A stretch of 51,222 bases of DNA, from assembly GCA_016184365.1 (NCBI GenBank), contig JACPCW010000087.1:1-51222 (forward strand). The letters run 5' to 3'. How positions within the stretch are numbered: the stretch's first letter is position 1; each line of letters starts with the position of its first letter. A program made the position numbers and the translations under genes. The notes beneath the pieces are model-generated. The model made no database searches, was not told the DNA's origin, and was given only the letters and a program-made list of their open reading frames with translations. Positions 33,382-42,206 of the stretch are shown here, in pieces. Origin of the DNA: Candidatus Rokuibacteriota bacterium. GTDB lineage: Bacteria > Methylomirabilota > Methylomirabilia > Rokubacteriales > CSP1-6.

Positions 33382-34923
33382 ATGTCCTTCGGCGCCCTGG
33401 ACGCGCTTCATCGCCTCGCCAACGTCGTCCTCGGCACGTCCGCCCTCGTCATCGCGGCGATCATCGCGCACGCGATCCATCGACGAGCGACGCGGCGGCT
33501 CGAGCCGCTGAGCGTTGTCTTCTGCCTCGTGTTCCTCGCCATGGGACTGCGCGGATGGGTGCGTGTCCTGTCCGGCGAGCTCGCCACGTTCGAGCTGACG
33601 ATCGCGAGCGGCATCGTGGTCATCGACTGGCTCGCGGCCGCGGCGGTGCTGACCTTCCTCGCGATGCACCGCCGCTACGGGCTCTTCGTCGAGAGCGCGG
33701 ATCTCGTTCGCGAGTTCGAGAGCGAGTACGCGGCGAAGGAACGGGAAGCGCGTGCGCTGGCGCAGGTGAACGAGGAGCTGCGCCGCCTCGACGAGCTCAA
33801 GAGCGAATTCCTCGCGATGGTGAGTCACGAGCTCCGCACACCGCTGACGGCCATCATCGGATACAGCCGGCTGCTGATGCGCCAGGTGCACGGGCCGCTG
33901 TCGCCGCGCCAGCTCGAGCAGCAGGAAGCGATCTACCGGAGCGCGCAGCGCCTGACCGACCTGATCAACGACCTGCTCGACGTCTCCCGTCTCGAAGCCG
34001 GACGCGTCGAGCTCGTTCCGCGGCCGACGCGCGTGCGGCCGATCGTCGATCAGGTTCTCGCCGTCGTCGGCGTCGCCGCCCAGGCGAAGCAGATCCGCGT
34101 CGCCAACGAGATCGCGCCGGATCTGACCGTCGTCCACGCGGATCCGACGCGCCTGCAGCAGGTGCTCGTCAACCTCGTCGGCAACGGGGTGAAGTTCACG
34201 CCGTCCGGCGGTCGCGTCCGTATCAACGGGGGCGCGCGCGGCGACCAGGTGTGGATCACCGTCGAAGATACCGGCGTCGGGATCGCACGCGAAGAGCTCG
34301 CGCGAATCTGGGACCCGTTCTACCAGGTCGAATCGCCGCTCCACCGCCGGCATGGCGGTTCCGGTCTCGGGCTGACGATCGTGCGCCGCCTGGTCGAGCT
34401 GCACGGCGGCGTCGTCCGGGCCGAGAGCGACGGACTGAACCAGGGCAGCCGGTTCACGTTCACGCTGCCGGTCGCGCACGAGACGGCGCCGGAGGCGCAG
34501 CCGCCGGCCGAGCCGCGCGTCGAGCGTGTCCTGACCGGCCGCGACGTCCTCGTGGTCGAGGACGAGAAGGAAAACCAGGCGCTCATTCGCGCGGTCGTCG
34601 AGGACCTGCTGGGCGGCAAGGCGATCCTCTGCGAGGACGGTGAGCGCGCACTGCACGAAGCGATGGAGCAGCCACCCGCGCTCGTGCTGCTCGACCTGAT
34701 GCTGCCGGGCGTCAGCGGCTGGGAAGTCGCGCGCCGGCTGCGCCAGAGCCCGCGCACGCGGGACGTTCCGATCATCGCGGTGTCCGCGCTCGCGCGCGCG
34801 CAGGAGCGCGAAGCGGCGGTACACGCCGGGTGCGACGCGTACATCTCGAAGCCGTTCACGCCGGAAGAGATGGCTCGGGTCATCGCCGGCACGGTCGGAC
34901 GGCAGGGAGCGGCCGCGAGATGA
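33382..34923 (+). CDS. Membrane hybrid histidine kinase with C-terminal receiver
   Basis: 513 aa. Three or so membrane helices in residues 12-95, a coiled-coil linker (about 105-140), HisKA with SHELRTPL (phospho-His149), HATPase with NLVGNGVKFTPSGG, DTGVGIA and GGSGLGL, then a receiver from about 385 (VVEDEKEN, phospho-Asp in LVLLDLMLPG, Lys in ISKPF). No extracellular sensor domain, so input may be intramembrane. Overlaps the next hybrid kinase by 4 nt. Confidence 0.9.
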   Translation: MSFGALDALHRLANVVLGTSALVIAAIIAHAIHRRATRRLEPLSVVFCLVFLAMGLRGWVRVLSGELATFELTIASGIVVIDWLAAAAVLTFLAMHRRYGLFVESADLVREFESEYAAKEREARALAQVNEELRRLDELKSEFLAMVSHELRTPLTAIIGYSRLLMRQVHGPLSPRQLEQQEAIYRSAQRLTDLINDLLDVSRLEAGRVELVPRPTRVRPIVDQVLAVVGVAAQAKQIRVANEIAPDLTVVHADPTRLQQVLVNLVGNGVKFTPSGGRVRINGGARGDQVWITVEDTGVGIAREELARIWDPFYQVESPLHRRHGGSGLGLTIVRRLVELHGGVVRAESDGLNQGSRFTFTLPVAHETAPEAQPPAEPRVERVLTGRDVLVVEDEKENQALIRAVVEDLLGGKAILCEDGERALHEAMEQPPALVLLDLMLPGVSGWEVARRLRQSPRTRDVPIIAVSALARAQEREAAVHAGCDAYISKPFTPEEMARVIAGTVGRQGAAAR

Positions 34924-37274
34924 CCGCCATCGAGGCCGCGCGCATCCTCGTCGTCGAAGACAACCGCGACACCTCGGCGCTGCTGCACGACCTGCTCGAA
35001 GCCGAGGGGTATCACGTCGACTCCGCGCCGACGGGGGAAGCCGCGTTCGAGCGGCTCGACGCCGAGCCCGACATCGACCTCCTCGTGCTCGACCTCATGC
35101 TTCCCGGCATGAGCGGGTACGAAGTGCTCGAGCGGCTGCGCGCGCACACCGACGTGGCCGACGTGCCGGTGCTCGTGCTCTCCGCGCTGTCGAGCGCGTC
35201 CGCGAAGATCCGCGGCCTGCGCGAGGGCGCGGACGATTACATGACGAAGCCGTTCCTGCCCGAGGAGCTCGTGGCGCGCACGCGCACGCTCGTGACGTCG
35301 CGCCTGCTCCAGCGGCGCACGCGTGAAATCCACGCGCTCGCGCAGATCGCGCAGGCCGCGCTCACCGCGGCGACCGCGGACGTGCTGCTGCAGCGCATGG
35401 TCGAGATCGCGGTCGAGGTCTTCGAGGCCGACGCCGCGATGATCATGCTCGTGGACGACCGGCGGCAGGAGCTGCGCGCGCGCGCGGCGGTCGGCCTCGG
35501 CGACGGGCTGCCGCAGATGTCGATTCCCTTCGGCGCCGGCGTCGCGGGCAGCGCGATGTCGTCCCGCAATCCCGTGCTGATCGCCGACGGCGCCTCCGCG
35601 GATCCGCGCGTGCTGAACCCCATCCTGCGCCGCGACGGCTTCCGCTCGCTGATGATCGCGCCGCTGCTCGTCGCCGGCGCGCCGATCGGCGTCCTCGAAG
35701 TGGCACGGCGCACGCGCCGGCTCGATCCGCGCGCCGAGCGGCTGCTCCGGATCGTCGCCGACCGTCTGGCAGTCGCGATCGAGCAGGCGCGGCTCGAAAG
35801 CGAAGCGCGCGAGCTCGCCGACGTCGTGCGCCGGATCGGCGAGGGCGTCGTCGTCGCCGACGTCGACGATCGGATCGTCTTCGCGAACCGCGCGTTCGCC
35901 GAGATGATCGGCGCCACGCCCGACGGGCTCGTCGGCCGGCACTGGACGGAGTTCCTGTCGACCGCGCAGGACGTCGCGGCGCTCAGCGTCGAGATGCGGA
36001 ACCCGGCGTTCCACGGCGAACTGCTGCTCATCACGCGCGGGGGCGACCCTCGACCGGTGCTGGTGACGCTCTCGACGGTGGAGCGACACGACGGCGGCGG
36101 GCCGCAGCGTATCGGGGTGTTCCGCGACATCAGCCGCGAGCACGAGCTGCGGTTCCGCGTGATTCGCGAGCAGAAGTTCCGCACCCTCGGCTCGCTCGCC
36201 GCGGGCGTCGCGCACAACATCAACAATCGCCTCACGCCGGTGCTCGGCTGGACCGAGATGCTCCTCGAGCGCCTGGACGCCGGTGAAACCATCGATCGGC
36301 AGGAGCTGCAGCACGCGCTGCGCGTGATCCACCAGGGGGCCGGCGACAGCGTCGGCACCGTGCGCCGGCTGCAGGAGTACTCGCGTCCCGGTCGCGTCCG
36401 CGGTCCCGAGGCGGTGCAGCTGCGCGACGTCGTCGAGCACCTGCTCGCGCTCACGCGGCCGCAGTGGGACAACGAGGCGGCGCGGCGCGGCATCAGGTAC
36501 GAGATCGACCTGCGCATGGAAGCGGCGCCGCCGATCCTCGCCGTCGCCAGCGAGATCCGCGAGGCGCTGCTCAACATCCTCGAAAACGCCCTGGCCGCGA
36601 TGGAGCGCGGCGGGCGCCTGACCATCCGCGTGCGCGGCGTCGACGATCGCGCCGTCGTCTCGATCGCGGACACCGGGAAGGGGATGAGCGAGGAAGTGCG
36701 GCGCCTCGTCTTCGAGCCGTTCTTCACGACCCGATCGAGCGAGGGCGGCACGGGACTCGGCCTCTCGCTCGCGCAGGAGATCGTGCACCGCTACGGCGGC
36801 GAGATCGGCCTCGAGAGCGAGGAAGGCGTCGGCACGACGTTCACGCTGTCGTTCCCCGCGCTGGCGGTCGATACCGCGAAGCCGTCGGTCTTCCTGCCGG
36901 TCATCGAGCCGCTGCGGATCCTCGCCGTCGAGGACGAGCCCGAAGTCCTCGACGTGCTCCGCGCGATGCTCACGCATACCGGCCACGGCGTCATCACCGC
37001 CGCATCCGGTCGGGAAGCGCTCGACCTCTTCGCGCGCGAGCACAACGTCGATCTCGTCATCACCGACCTCGGCATGCCGGGCATGACGGGGCTCGCGCTC
37101 GCGACCGAGCTGAAGCGCGCGCGGAACGTGCCGGTAATTCTATTGACGGGCTGGGCCGAGGAGCTCGACGAGTCGAGCACCGGCGCCGTCGAGGTCGTCG
37201 TCGCGAAGCCGTTCAACCGCGAGAGGCTGCTCGAGGCGATCGCGCGCGCCATGCCCGACCGCGTCAAGAACTGA
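34920..37274 (+). CDS. Cytoplasmic hybrid kinase: receiver-GAF-PAS-HisKA-HATPase-receiver
   Basis: 784 aa, no membrane segment. Order: receiver 1 (VVEDNRDT, Asp58, MTKPF), GAF (about 135-290), PAS (about 300-415, ANRAFAEMIGATPDGLVGRH), H-box AAGVAHNINNRLTP of the NtrB type, HATPase (NILENALAAM, DTGKGMS, GTGLGLS), receiver 2 (AVEDEPEV, LVITDLGMPG). Translation is coupled to the upstream kinase, and its first receiver may take phosphate from it. No DNA-binding output is encoded nearby. Confidence 0.9.
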   Translation: MTAIEAARILVVEDNRDTSALLHDLLEAEGYHVDSAPTGEAAFERLDAEPDIDLLVLDLMLPGMSGYEVLERLRAHTDVADVPVLVLSALSSASAKIRGLREGADDYMTKPFLPEELVARTRTLVTSRLLQRRTREIHALAQIAQAALTAATADVLLQRMVEIAVEVFEADAAMIMLVDDRRQELRARAAVGLGDGLPQMSIPFGAGVAGSAMSSRNPVLIADGASADPRVLNPILRRDGFRSLMIAPLLVAGAPIGVLEVARRTRRLDPRAERLLRIVADRLAVAIEQARLESEARELADVVRRIGEGVVVADVDDRIVFANRAFAEMIGATPDGLVGRHWTEFLSTAQDVAALSVEMRNPAFHGELLLITRGGDPRPVLVTLSTVERHDGGGPQRIGVFRDISREHELRFRVIREQKFRTLGSLAAGVAHNINNRLTPVLGWTEMLLERLDAGETIDRQELQHALRVIHQGAGDSVGTVRRLQEYSRPGRVRGPEAVQLRDVVEHLLALTRPQWDNEAARRGIRYEIDLRMEAAPPILAVASEIREALLNILENALAAMERGGRLTIRVRGVDDRAVVSIADTGKGMSEEVRRLVFEPFFTTRSSEGGTGLGLSLAQEIVHRYGGEIGLESEEGVGTTFTLSFPALAVDTAKPSVFLPVIEPLRILAVEDEPEVLDVLRAMLTHTGHGVITAASGREALDLFAREHNVDLVITDLGMPGMTGLALATELKRARNVPVILLTGWAEELDESSTGAVEVVVAKPFNRERLLEAIARAMPDRVKN

Positions 37275-37289
37275 CGCGGCCGCCCGGGA

Positions 37290-38072
37290 TCAGAGCGCGA
37301 CCGCCGCGATGGTCGCGGCGAGCACCAGGCGGTAGATCACGAACGGCAGCAGCGACCGGCGCTTGAGGTAGCTCACCAGAAACCAGACCGCGAACCAGCC
37401 GCTGACGAATGCGGCCACCAGGCCGGCGATGAGCGGCCCCACCTCGTCGGTCACCACACCGACCTTCAGGACCTGGAGCGCTTTCAGACTGCCGGCCGCG
37501 GCGGTGATCGGAATCCCGAGCAGGAACGAAAACCGCGCCGCCGTCGCGCGATCGAGACCGCCCATCAATCCCGCCGTGATGGTGATGCCGGATCGCGACG
37601 TGCCGGGAATGAGCGCCAGCGCCTGCGCGACACCGATGCCCATGGCCTGCGGCCACGTCACGCGCTCGAGCGCCTCGCCCGTCTCGACGCTCGCGCGCGA
37701 CCGGCGATCGGCGATCCACATGACGATGGCCCAGAACGCGGTGGCGGCGGCGATGACGACCGGCGCGCGCAGGTGCGCTTCGACGAGCGCGCCGAGCGCG
37801 AGGCCGATCAGGCCCGCCGGGATCGTCGCCGCGACGACGAGGACGATCACCCGGCGGGACATCGCGCCCGAGACCATCGCGAGCAGCTCGGCGCGGAAAT
37901 ACGCGAAGAGCGCCGCGACGGTGCCGAGGTGCATGACGGCGTCGAACGTGAGGCCCTGATCCGGCCAGCGGAAAAGATGCGGCACGAGAATCAGGTGGCC
38001 CGAGGAGGAGATCGGCAGGAACTCCGTGAGGCCCTGGACGAGACCGAGGACGAGTGCCTGCGTGTAGGTCAC
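37290..38072 (-). CDS. uppP: Undecaprenyl-diphosphatase UppP (BacA)
   Basis: 260 aa, multi-pass. Motif 1 EFLPISSSGHL and motif 2 PGTSRSG are complete. It recycles undecaprenyl pyrophosphate for peptidoglycan and glycan synthesis. GTG start at 38072 chosen because the upstream ATG (38096) overlaps the TAGAAT -10 box and would lie before the transcript start. Confidence 0.93.
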   Translation of the reverse strand: MTYTQALVLGLVQGLTEFLPISSSGHLILVPHLFRWPDQGLTFDAVMHLGTVAALFAYFRAELLAMVSGAMSRRVIVLVVAATIPAGLIGLALGALVEAHLRAPVVIAAATAFWAIVMWIADRRSRASVETGEALERVTWPQAMGIGVAQALALIPGTSRSGITITAGLMGGLDRATAARFSFLLGIPITAAAGSLKALQVLKVGVVTDEVGPLIAGLVAAFVSGWFAVWFLVSYLKRRSLLPFVIYRLVLAATIAAVAL

Positions 38073-38094
38073 GTGCGATCGAGGTGCACGGCGC

Positions 38095-38112
38095 ATTCTA
38101 GCATCGTAAAAT
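38095..38112. promoter_or_regulatory. Divergent -10 boxes for uppP and the CinA-like gene
   Basis: Minus-strand TAGAAT (38100-38095) and plus-strand TAAAAT (38107-38112) are back to back with 6 bp between. The plus box ends 10 nt before the ATG at 38123. Polymerases on the two strands should exclude each other. Confidence 0.5.
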
Positions 38113-38122
38113 CCGGGCAGAC

Positions 38123-38851
38123 ATGCCGAAGACCGCCGGGATCATCCTCGTCGGCAACGAGATCCTCTCCGGAAAGATCCAGGACGTGAACGCGGCGTAT
38201 CTCTGCCGCGAGCTCCGGGCGCTGGGCGTCGACGTGCGCCGCATCGTCGTGATCCCCGACGAGGTCGAGCTCATCGAGCGCGAAGTGCGCGCGTTCAGCG
38301 CGGACCACGACGTCGTGTTCACGTCCGGCGGCGTCGGTCCGACGCACGACGACGTGACGATCGAAGGCGTGGCGCGCGCGATGGACGTCGGCGTCGTCCG
38401 GCACCCGGCGCTCGTCGCGCTGCTCGAGCAGTACTACGGCGACGCGCTGAAGGACGCGCATCTGAAGATGGCCGAGGTGCCGGCCGGCGCCGAGCTGTTG
38501 AGCGGCGAGAGCGCGCGGTTCCCGACGATCGTGATGCGCAACGTCTACGTCCTGCCGGGCGTGCCGGAGATCTTCCGGCGCAAGTTCGACGGCATCCGCG
38601 AGCGCTTCCGCGACGTGCCCATCCATCTCCGGAACGTGTTCGTCAGCATCGGCGAAGGCGTCCTCGCGGATTACATGAACGATCTGGTCCGCGAGTTTCC
38701 CGGCCTGGCCGTCGGCTCGTATCCGGAGTTCTCGAATCCGGAGTACCGCGTGAAGGTCACGATCGAGTCGCGCGATCGTGAGTACGTCGAGCAAGCCCTC
38801 GCCACGTTCCTCGGCCGCCTGCCGACCGACGTCGTGGTCCGCGTCACGTGA
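38123..38851 (+). CDS. CinA/MoaB-like molybdopterin-binding-domain protein
   Basis: 242 aa. Signatures IILVGNEILSGKIQDVNAAY and FTSGGVGPTHDD identify the COG1058 domain found in CinA N-termini. The C-terminal deamidase domain of full CinA is absent. Possible nucleotide or pyrophosphate hydrolase; the exact role is unclear. Confidence 0.82.
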   Translation: MPKTAGIILVGNEILSGKIQDVNAAYLCRELRALGVDVRRIVVIPDEVELIEREVRAFSADHDVVFTSGGVGPTHDDVTIEGVARAMDVGVVRHPALVALLEQYYGDALKDAHLKMAEVPAGAELLSGESARFPTIVMRNVYVLPGVPEIFRRKFDGIRERFRDVPIHLRNVFVSIGEGVLADYMNDLVREFPGLAVGSYPEFSNPEYRVKVTIESRDREYVEQALATFLGRLPTDVVVRVT

Positions 38852-38875
38852 GCCGGCCGGGCGCCTAAGCTGCGC

Positions 38876-40645
38876 GTGCTCGTCCTCGTCGGTCTCGTCG
38901 TTGCCGCCCTCGCGCTCACCGGTCTCGGTCGCGCGCCGTTCATCGACCCGCCCGAAGGCTTCCACGCCGAGATCGCGCGCGAGATGGCCGCGCGCGGCGA
39001 CTGGATCACGCCGCGTCTGAACGGCGTTCGCTACTTCGACAAGCCGCCGCTGCCGTACTGGCTGATGGCGGCGTCGTTTGCCGTCGCCGGACCGACGCCC
39101 ACCGCCGCACGGGTCTGGGGCGCCGTCGCGGTGGTCGGTGTCGCGCTCGTCACCGCGGCGCTCGGCCTCATGCTGCGTGGCCCGCGCCTCGCGCTGCTGG
39201 CCGGTCTCTTCGTCGCCGCGAACCTCGGCGTGTTTCTCTACGGGCGGATCCTGAAGCCCGACCTGCCGTTCGTGTTCTTCATCTGGCTCGGGTGGCTCGG
39301 GATCGCGATCGCGTGGCGGGCGGGACCGCGCCCGGCGATCCGAGGTCCGAACGCGGCGCCGGCCCGGGCACCGGACGAGAAGCGGCGCGTCTTCGGGCTG
39401 GCGCTGTTCTACGCCGCGCTCGCGCTCGCCGCGCTCACCAAGGATTTCCTCGGCGCCGTCGGGCCGATGGTGGCGCTTGCCGTCACGCTGTGGTGGACCG
39501 GTGAGCGCGCGCGGCTGCGGTGGTTCCCGTGGTGGGGGCTGCTGATCCTCGGAGCCGTCGCGGCGCCGTGGTATCTCGCCGTCGAGCTCCAGAATCGCGG
39601 CTTCCTCTGGTACACGCTCGTCGACAACCACGTGATGAACGTCATGCAGCAGCGCGCGTTCCCGGACGAGGACGTGCCGCTCGGCGCGCTGGAGTTCCTT
39701 GCCGTCACCATCGGCGCCTTCCTGCCGTGGATCGTCGCCGTACCGGTCGGGATCGCGCAGACGCTCGCGCAGCGGCCACGCGGTCCGATCGGGAAGCTGT
39801 GGCGACTGGTCACGCTCTGGGGTGTCGCGGTCGTCGTGGTGTTCACGATCTCGCCCTTCAAGCTGCCGCACTACGCGCTTCCGGCGTTCCCGGCGTTCGC
39901 GCTGCTCGCCGCGCGCGCGTGGGACGCCGCGCTCGCCGGGCCGCGCGGCGCGCGCCGCGTGATCCTGCCGGCGCTCGCGGTGTGCGTGATGCTCGCCGGC
40001 GTCTTCCTCGCCATGACCACGGGCGTGCTGAAGCTCGGGGCCGACGAACTCACGAGCGTGGACGTCGCGACGCGAAATTTCTCGGCGCGCGGCCAGTCGG
40101 TGAGCGCGCCGTCGCTCGAGGCCTGGGGATCGATCATGGCGGCGGCGGCCGCGATCTTCGGCGCCGCGGCCGTTCTGCTCGCGGTGGCCGCGTGGCGCCG
40201 CGCCATCAGCGTCGCCGTGGTCGCCACCGTCGGTGCGATGCTCGCGTTCCTGCCGGCCGCCGGCGTCGGCATGGGCATCTTCGCCGACGTGCGGTCGCTG
40301 CAGCCCGTCGCGAACGCGCTGACCGCCCGCGCGCGACCCACGGATCTCGTCGTCCACGAGGGCGCGCTCGAAAACAGCGGCTCGCTGCTGATCGCGCTCG
40401 GGCGGCCGGTCCACGTCGTGAACGGATTGCGATCCAACCTGGCGTACGGCGCGACGTTCGCCGACAGCCGCGACGTGTTCTGGGACACGCCACGTCTCGT
40501 CCGCGAATGGTCGGGGCGGGAACGGCGGTTTCTGGTGAGCATCACCGAGCCCGATGCGAGCGTCGTGCGCTGGCTGCCGGCCGATCGGGTGCATCTGCTC
40601 GCCCGATCCACCACGCACTGGCTCTACTCGAACCTTGCCGATTGA
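38876..40645 (+). CDS. GT39-family membrane glycosyltransferase, ArnT-like
   Basis: 589 aa, about 12 membrane segments. The first periplasmic loop has PPEGFHAEIAREMAARGDWITPRLNG and FDKPPLPYW, typical of ArnT/PMT-type enzymes, which transfer sugars from undecaprenyl carriers. GTG start with little ribosome-site signal. First of four envelope-glycan genes in a row and divergently near uppP, which serves the same lipid carrier. Confidence 0.82.
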   Translation: MLVLVGLVVAALALTGLGRAPFIDPPEGFHAEIAREMAARGDWITPRLNGVRYFDKPPLPYWLMAASFAVAGPTPTAARVWGAVAVVGVALVTAALGLMLRGPRLALLAGLFVAANLGVFLYGRILKPDLPFVFFIWLGWLGIAIAWRAGPRPAIRGPNAAPARAPDEKRRVFGLALFYAALALAALTKDFLGAVGPMVALAVTLWWTGERARLRWFPWWGLLILGAVAAPWYLAVELQNRGFLWYTLVDNHVMNVMQQRAFPDEDVPLGALEFLAVTIGAFLPWIVAVPVGIAQTLAQRPRGPIGKLWRLVTLWGVAVVVVFTISPFKLPHYALPAFPAFALLAARAWDAALAGPRGARRVILPALAVCVMLAGVFLAMTTGVLKLGADELTSVDVATRNFSARGQSVSAPSLEAWGSIMAAAAAIFGAAAVLLAVAAWRRAISVAVVATVGAMLAFLPAAGVGMGIFADVRSLQPVANALTARARPTDLVVHEGALENSGSLLIALGRPVHVVNGLRSNLAYGATFADSRDVFWDTPRLVREWSGRERRFLVSITEPDASVVRWLPADRVHLLARSTTHWLYSNLAD

Positions 40646-40662
40646 CGCGACCGGCGCCCATA

Positions 40663-41421
40663 ATGGCACGCGTGGCTGAAGAAGTTTCCCGCTACCGCTT
40701 CAAACCCGACGCCTACAGCAGTCATTCGGTGATCTTGCGCTGGCTCGAGGACGGCGGGGGCCGCCGTCTTCTCGACGTCGGCGCCGCCGACGGCCTGCTG
40801 TCGCGCCCGTTCACGGAGCGCGGCTGGCGCGTGACGGGCATCGAGTGCGATCCGGCCGCCGCGCAGGCCGGCGCGCGGTGGTGCGAGCACATGGTCGTCG
40901 CCAATCTCGATCGCGCCGTGCCGCGACTCGAATCGCTCTACGACGCGATCGTGTATGGCGACGTCCTCGAGCATCTCGCCGACCCGCTGCGGGTGCTCAG
41001 CGAGCTGAACCGCTGTCTCGCGCCCGGCGGCGTCGTCGTCGCGTCCGTCCCGAACGTCGCGCACTTCGTCATCCGGCTGTCGCTGCTCGTCGGGAAGTTC
41101 GAGTACATCGATCGGGGCATTCTGGATCACACGCATCTGCGATTCTTCACGGAGCGGTCGCTCCGCGCGCTCGTGGCGGACGCCGGGCTCACCGTGGAGC
41201 GTTTCACGGCCACGCCCGCGCCGCTGTACCAGGTGCTGCCCGCGCGGTTTCATCGGCCGTGGCTGGCCGCGACCCATCGGATGAACGCGTGGCTCGCGCA
41301 CTCGCTGCCGCGGCTGCTCGGTTACCAGTTCATCGTGCTCGCGCGTCCCAAGGAGGCGCACGCCTCAGGACCGTACCGGCCGATGCCGGCCGTCGCTCGT
41401 CGTCGGGGAAACATTCGCTGA
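40663..41421 (+). CDS. Class I SAM-dependent methyltransferase (UbiG-like)
   Basis: 252 aa. Motif I LLDVGAADGLLSRPF, YDAIVYGDVLEHLADPLRVL with the typical DVLEH, and LAPGGVVVASVPNVAH. Its position between two glycan genes suggests methylation of a sugar or lipid-linked glycan. The frame is open upstream as shadow only. Shares one base with the next start (TGATG). Confidence 0.83.
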   Translation: MARVAEEVSRYRFKPDAYSSHSVILRWLEDGGGRRLLDVGAADGLLSRPFTERGWRVTGIECDPAAAQAGARWCEHMVVANLDRAVPRLESLYDAIVYGDVLEHLADPLRVLSELNRCLAPGGVVVASVPNVAHFVIRLSLLVGKFEYIDRGILDHTHLRFFTERSLRALVADAGLTVERFTATPAPLYQVLPARFHRPWLAATHRMNAWLAHSLPRLLGYQFIVLARPKEAHASGPYRPMPAVARRRGNIR

Positions 41422-42206
41422 TGAACGCACAACGCATGTCGGTTTCGCCGAAGGTCGTCGTCGTCATGCCGGCGTACAACGCCGGCCGGACGCTGCGGAT
41501 GACCTACGAAGAGCTGCCCAAGGACGCCGTCAACCTCGTCATCCTGGTCGACGACGGATCGACGGACACGACGCTCGACGTCGCGCGCCAGCTCGGACTC
41601 GAGATCTTCGTCCACAACCGCAACTACGGCTACGGCGCCAACCAGAAGACGTGCTACGCGGAAGCGATCCGCGCGGGCGCGGACGTCGTGGTCATGGTCC
41701 ATCCCGACTATCAGTACGACCCGACGCTCGTGCCGAAGATCATCCAGCCGATCGTGGACGGGACGGCTGACGTGGTGCTCGGCTCGCGCCTCGCGAGCGG
41801 CGTGTCGCCGATGGCGCAGGGCATGCCGTGGTGGAAGTTCGTCGCGAACCGCTTCCTGACCGGCGTGGAGAACCGCATCTTCGGCCTGTCGCTCTCGGAG
41901 TACCACACCGGGTATCGCGCGTTCCGCCGCGACGTGCTCGAGACCGTGAACTTCGCCGCGAACTCCGACGGGTTCGTCTTCGACCAGGAGATCGTCGGCC
42001 AGGTGGTGGCCGCCGGCTTCCGGATCGCGGAGATTCCCGTGCCGACGCGATACTTCCCCGAAGCGTCGTCGGCCAGCTTCGTCGCCTCGTCGGTCTACGG
42101 TCTGCGGATCCTCGCGATGCTGTTCTGGTTCCTGCTCCACCGGCGGGGCATCCGCCGCTCGCGCCGCTTCGACAGCCTGAGAGCGCGGTACACCCGCCTG
42201 CCGTGA
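41421..42206 (+). CDS. Family 2 glycosyltransferase (DPM1-like)
   Basis: 261 aa. GT-A motifs: VVVVMPAYNAGRTL, VDDGSTDTT, and the metal-binding region MVHPDYQYDP. It probably makes a polyprenyl-phosphate sugar used by the neighbouring GT39 enzyme. Coupled at both ends (TGATG, GTGA). Confidence 0.88.
   Translation: MNAQRMSVSPKVVVVMPAYNAGRTLRMTYEELPKDAVNLVILVDDGSTDTTLDVARQLGLEIFVHNRNYGYGANQKTCYAEAIRAGADVVVMVHPDYQYDPTLVPKIIQPIVDGTADVVLGSRLASGVSPMAQGMPWWKFVANRFLTGVENRIFGLSLSEYHTGYRAFRRDVLETVNFAANSDGFVFDQEIVGQVVAAGFRIAEIPVPTRYFPEASSASFVASSVYGLRILAMLFWFLLHRRGIRRSRRFDSLRARYTRLP

Noticed and set aside
34320..37043. Long open frame (over 900 codons) antisense to the hybrid kinases
   Set aside because: High-GC shadow; its translation is low-complexity Arg/Glu/Ala with no domain, while the plus strand has full kinase domains.
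38094..38096. ATG as start of UppP
   Set aside because: It overlaps the TAGAAT -10 box, so it would precede the transcript start; GTG at 38072 gives the normal N-terminus.
38069..40669. Long open frame antisense to the CinA-like and GT39 genes
   Set aside because: Same shadow effect; no recognisable fold, and the plus-strand proteins are clear.
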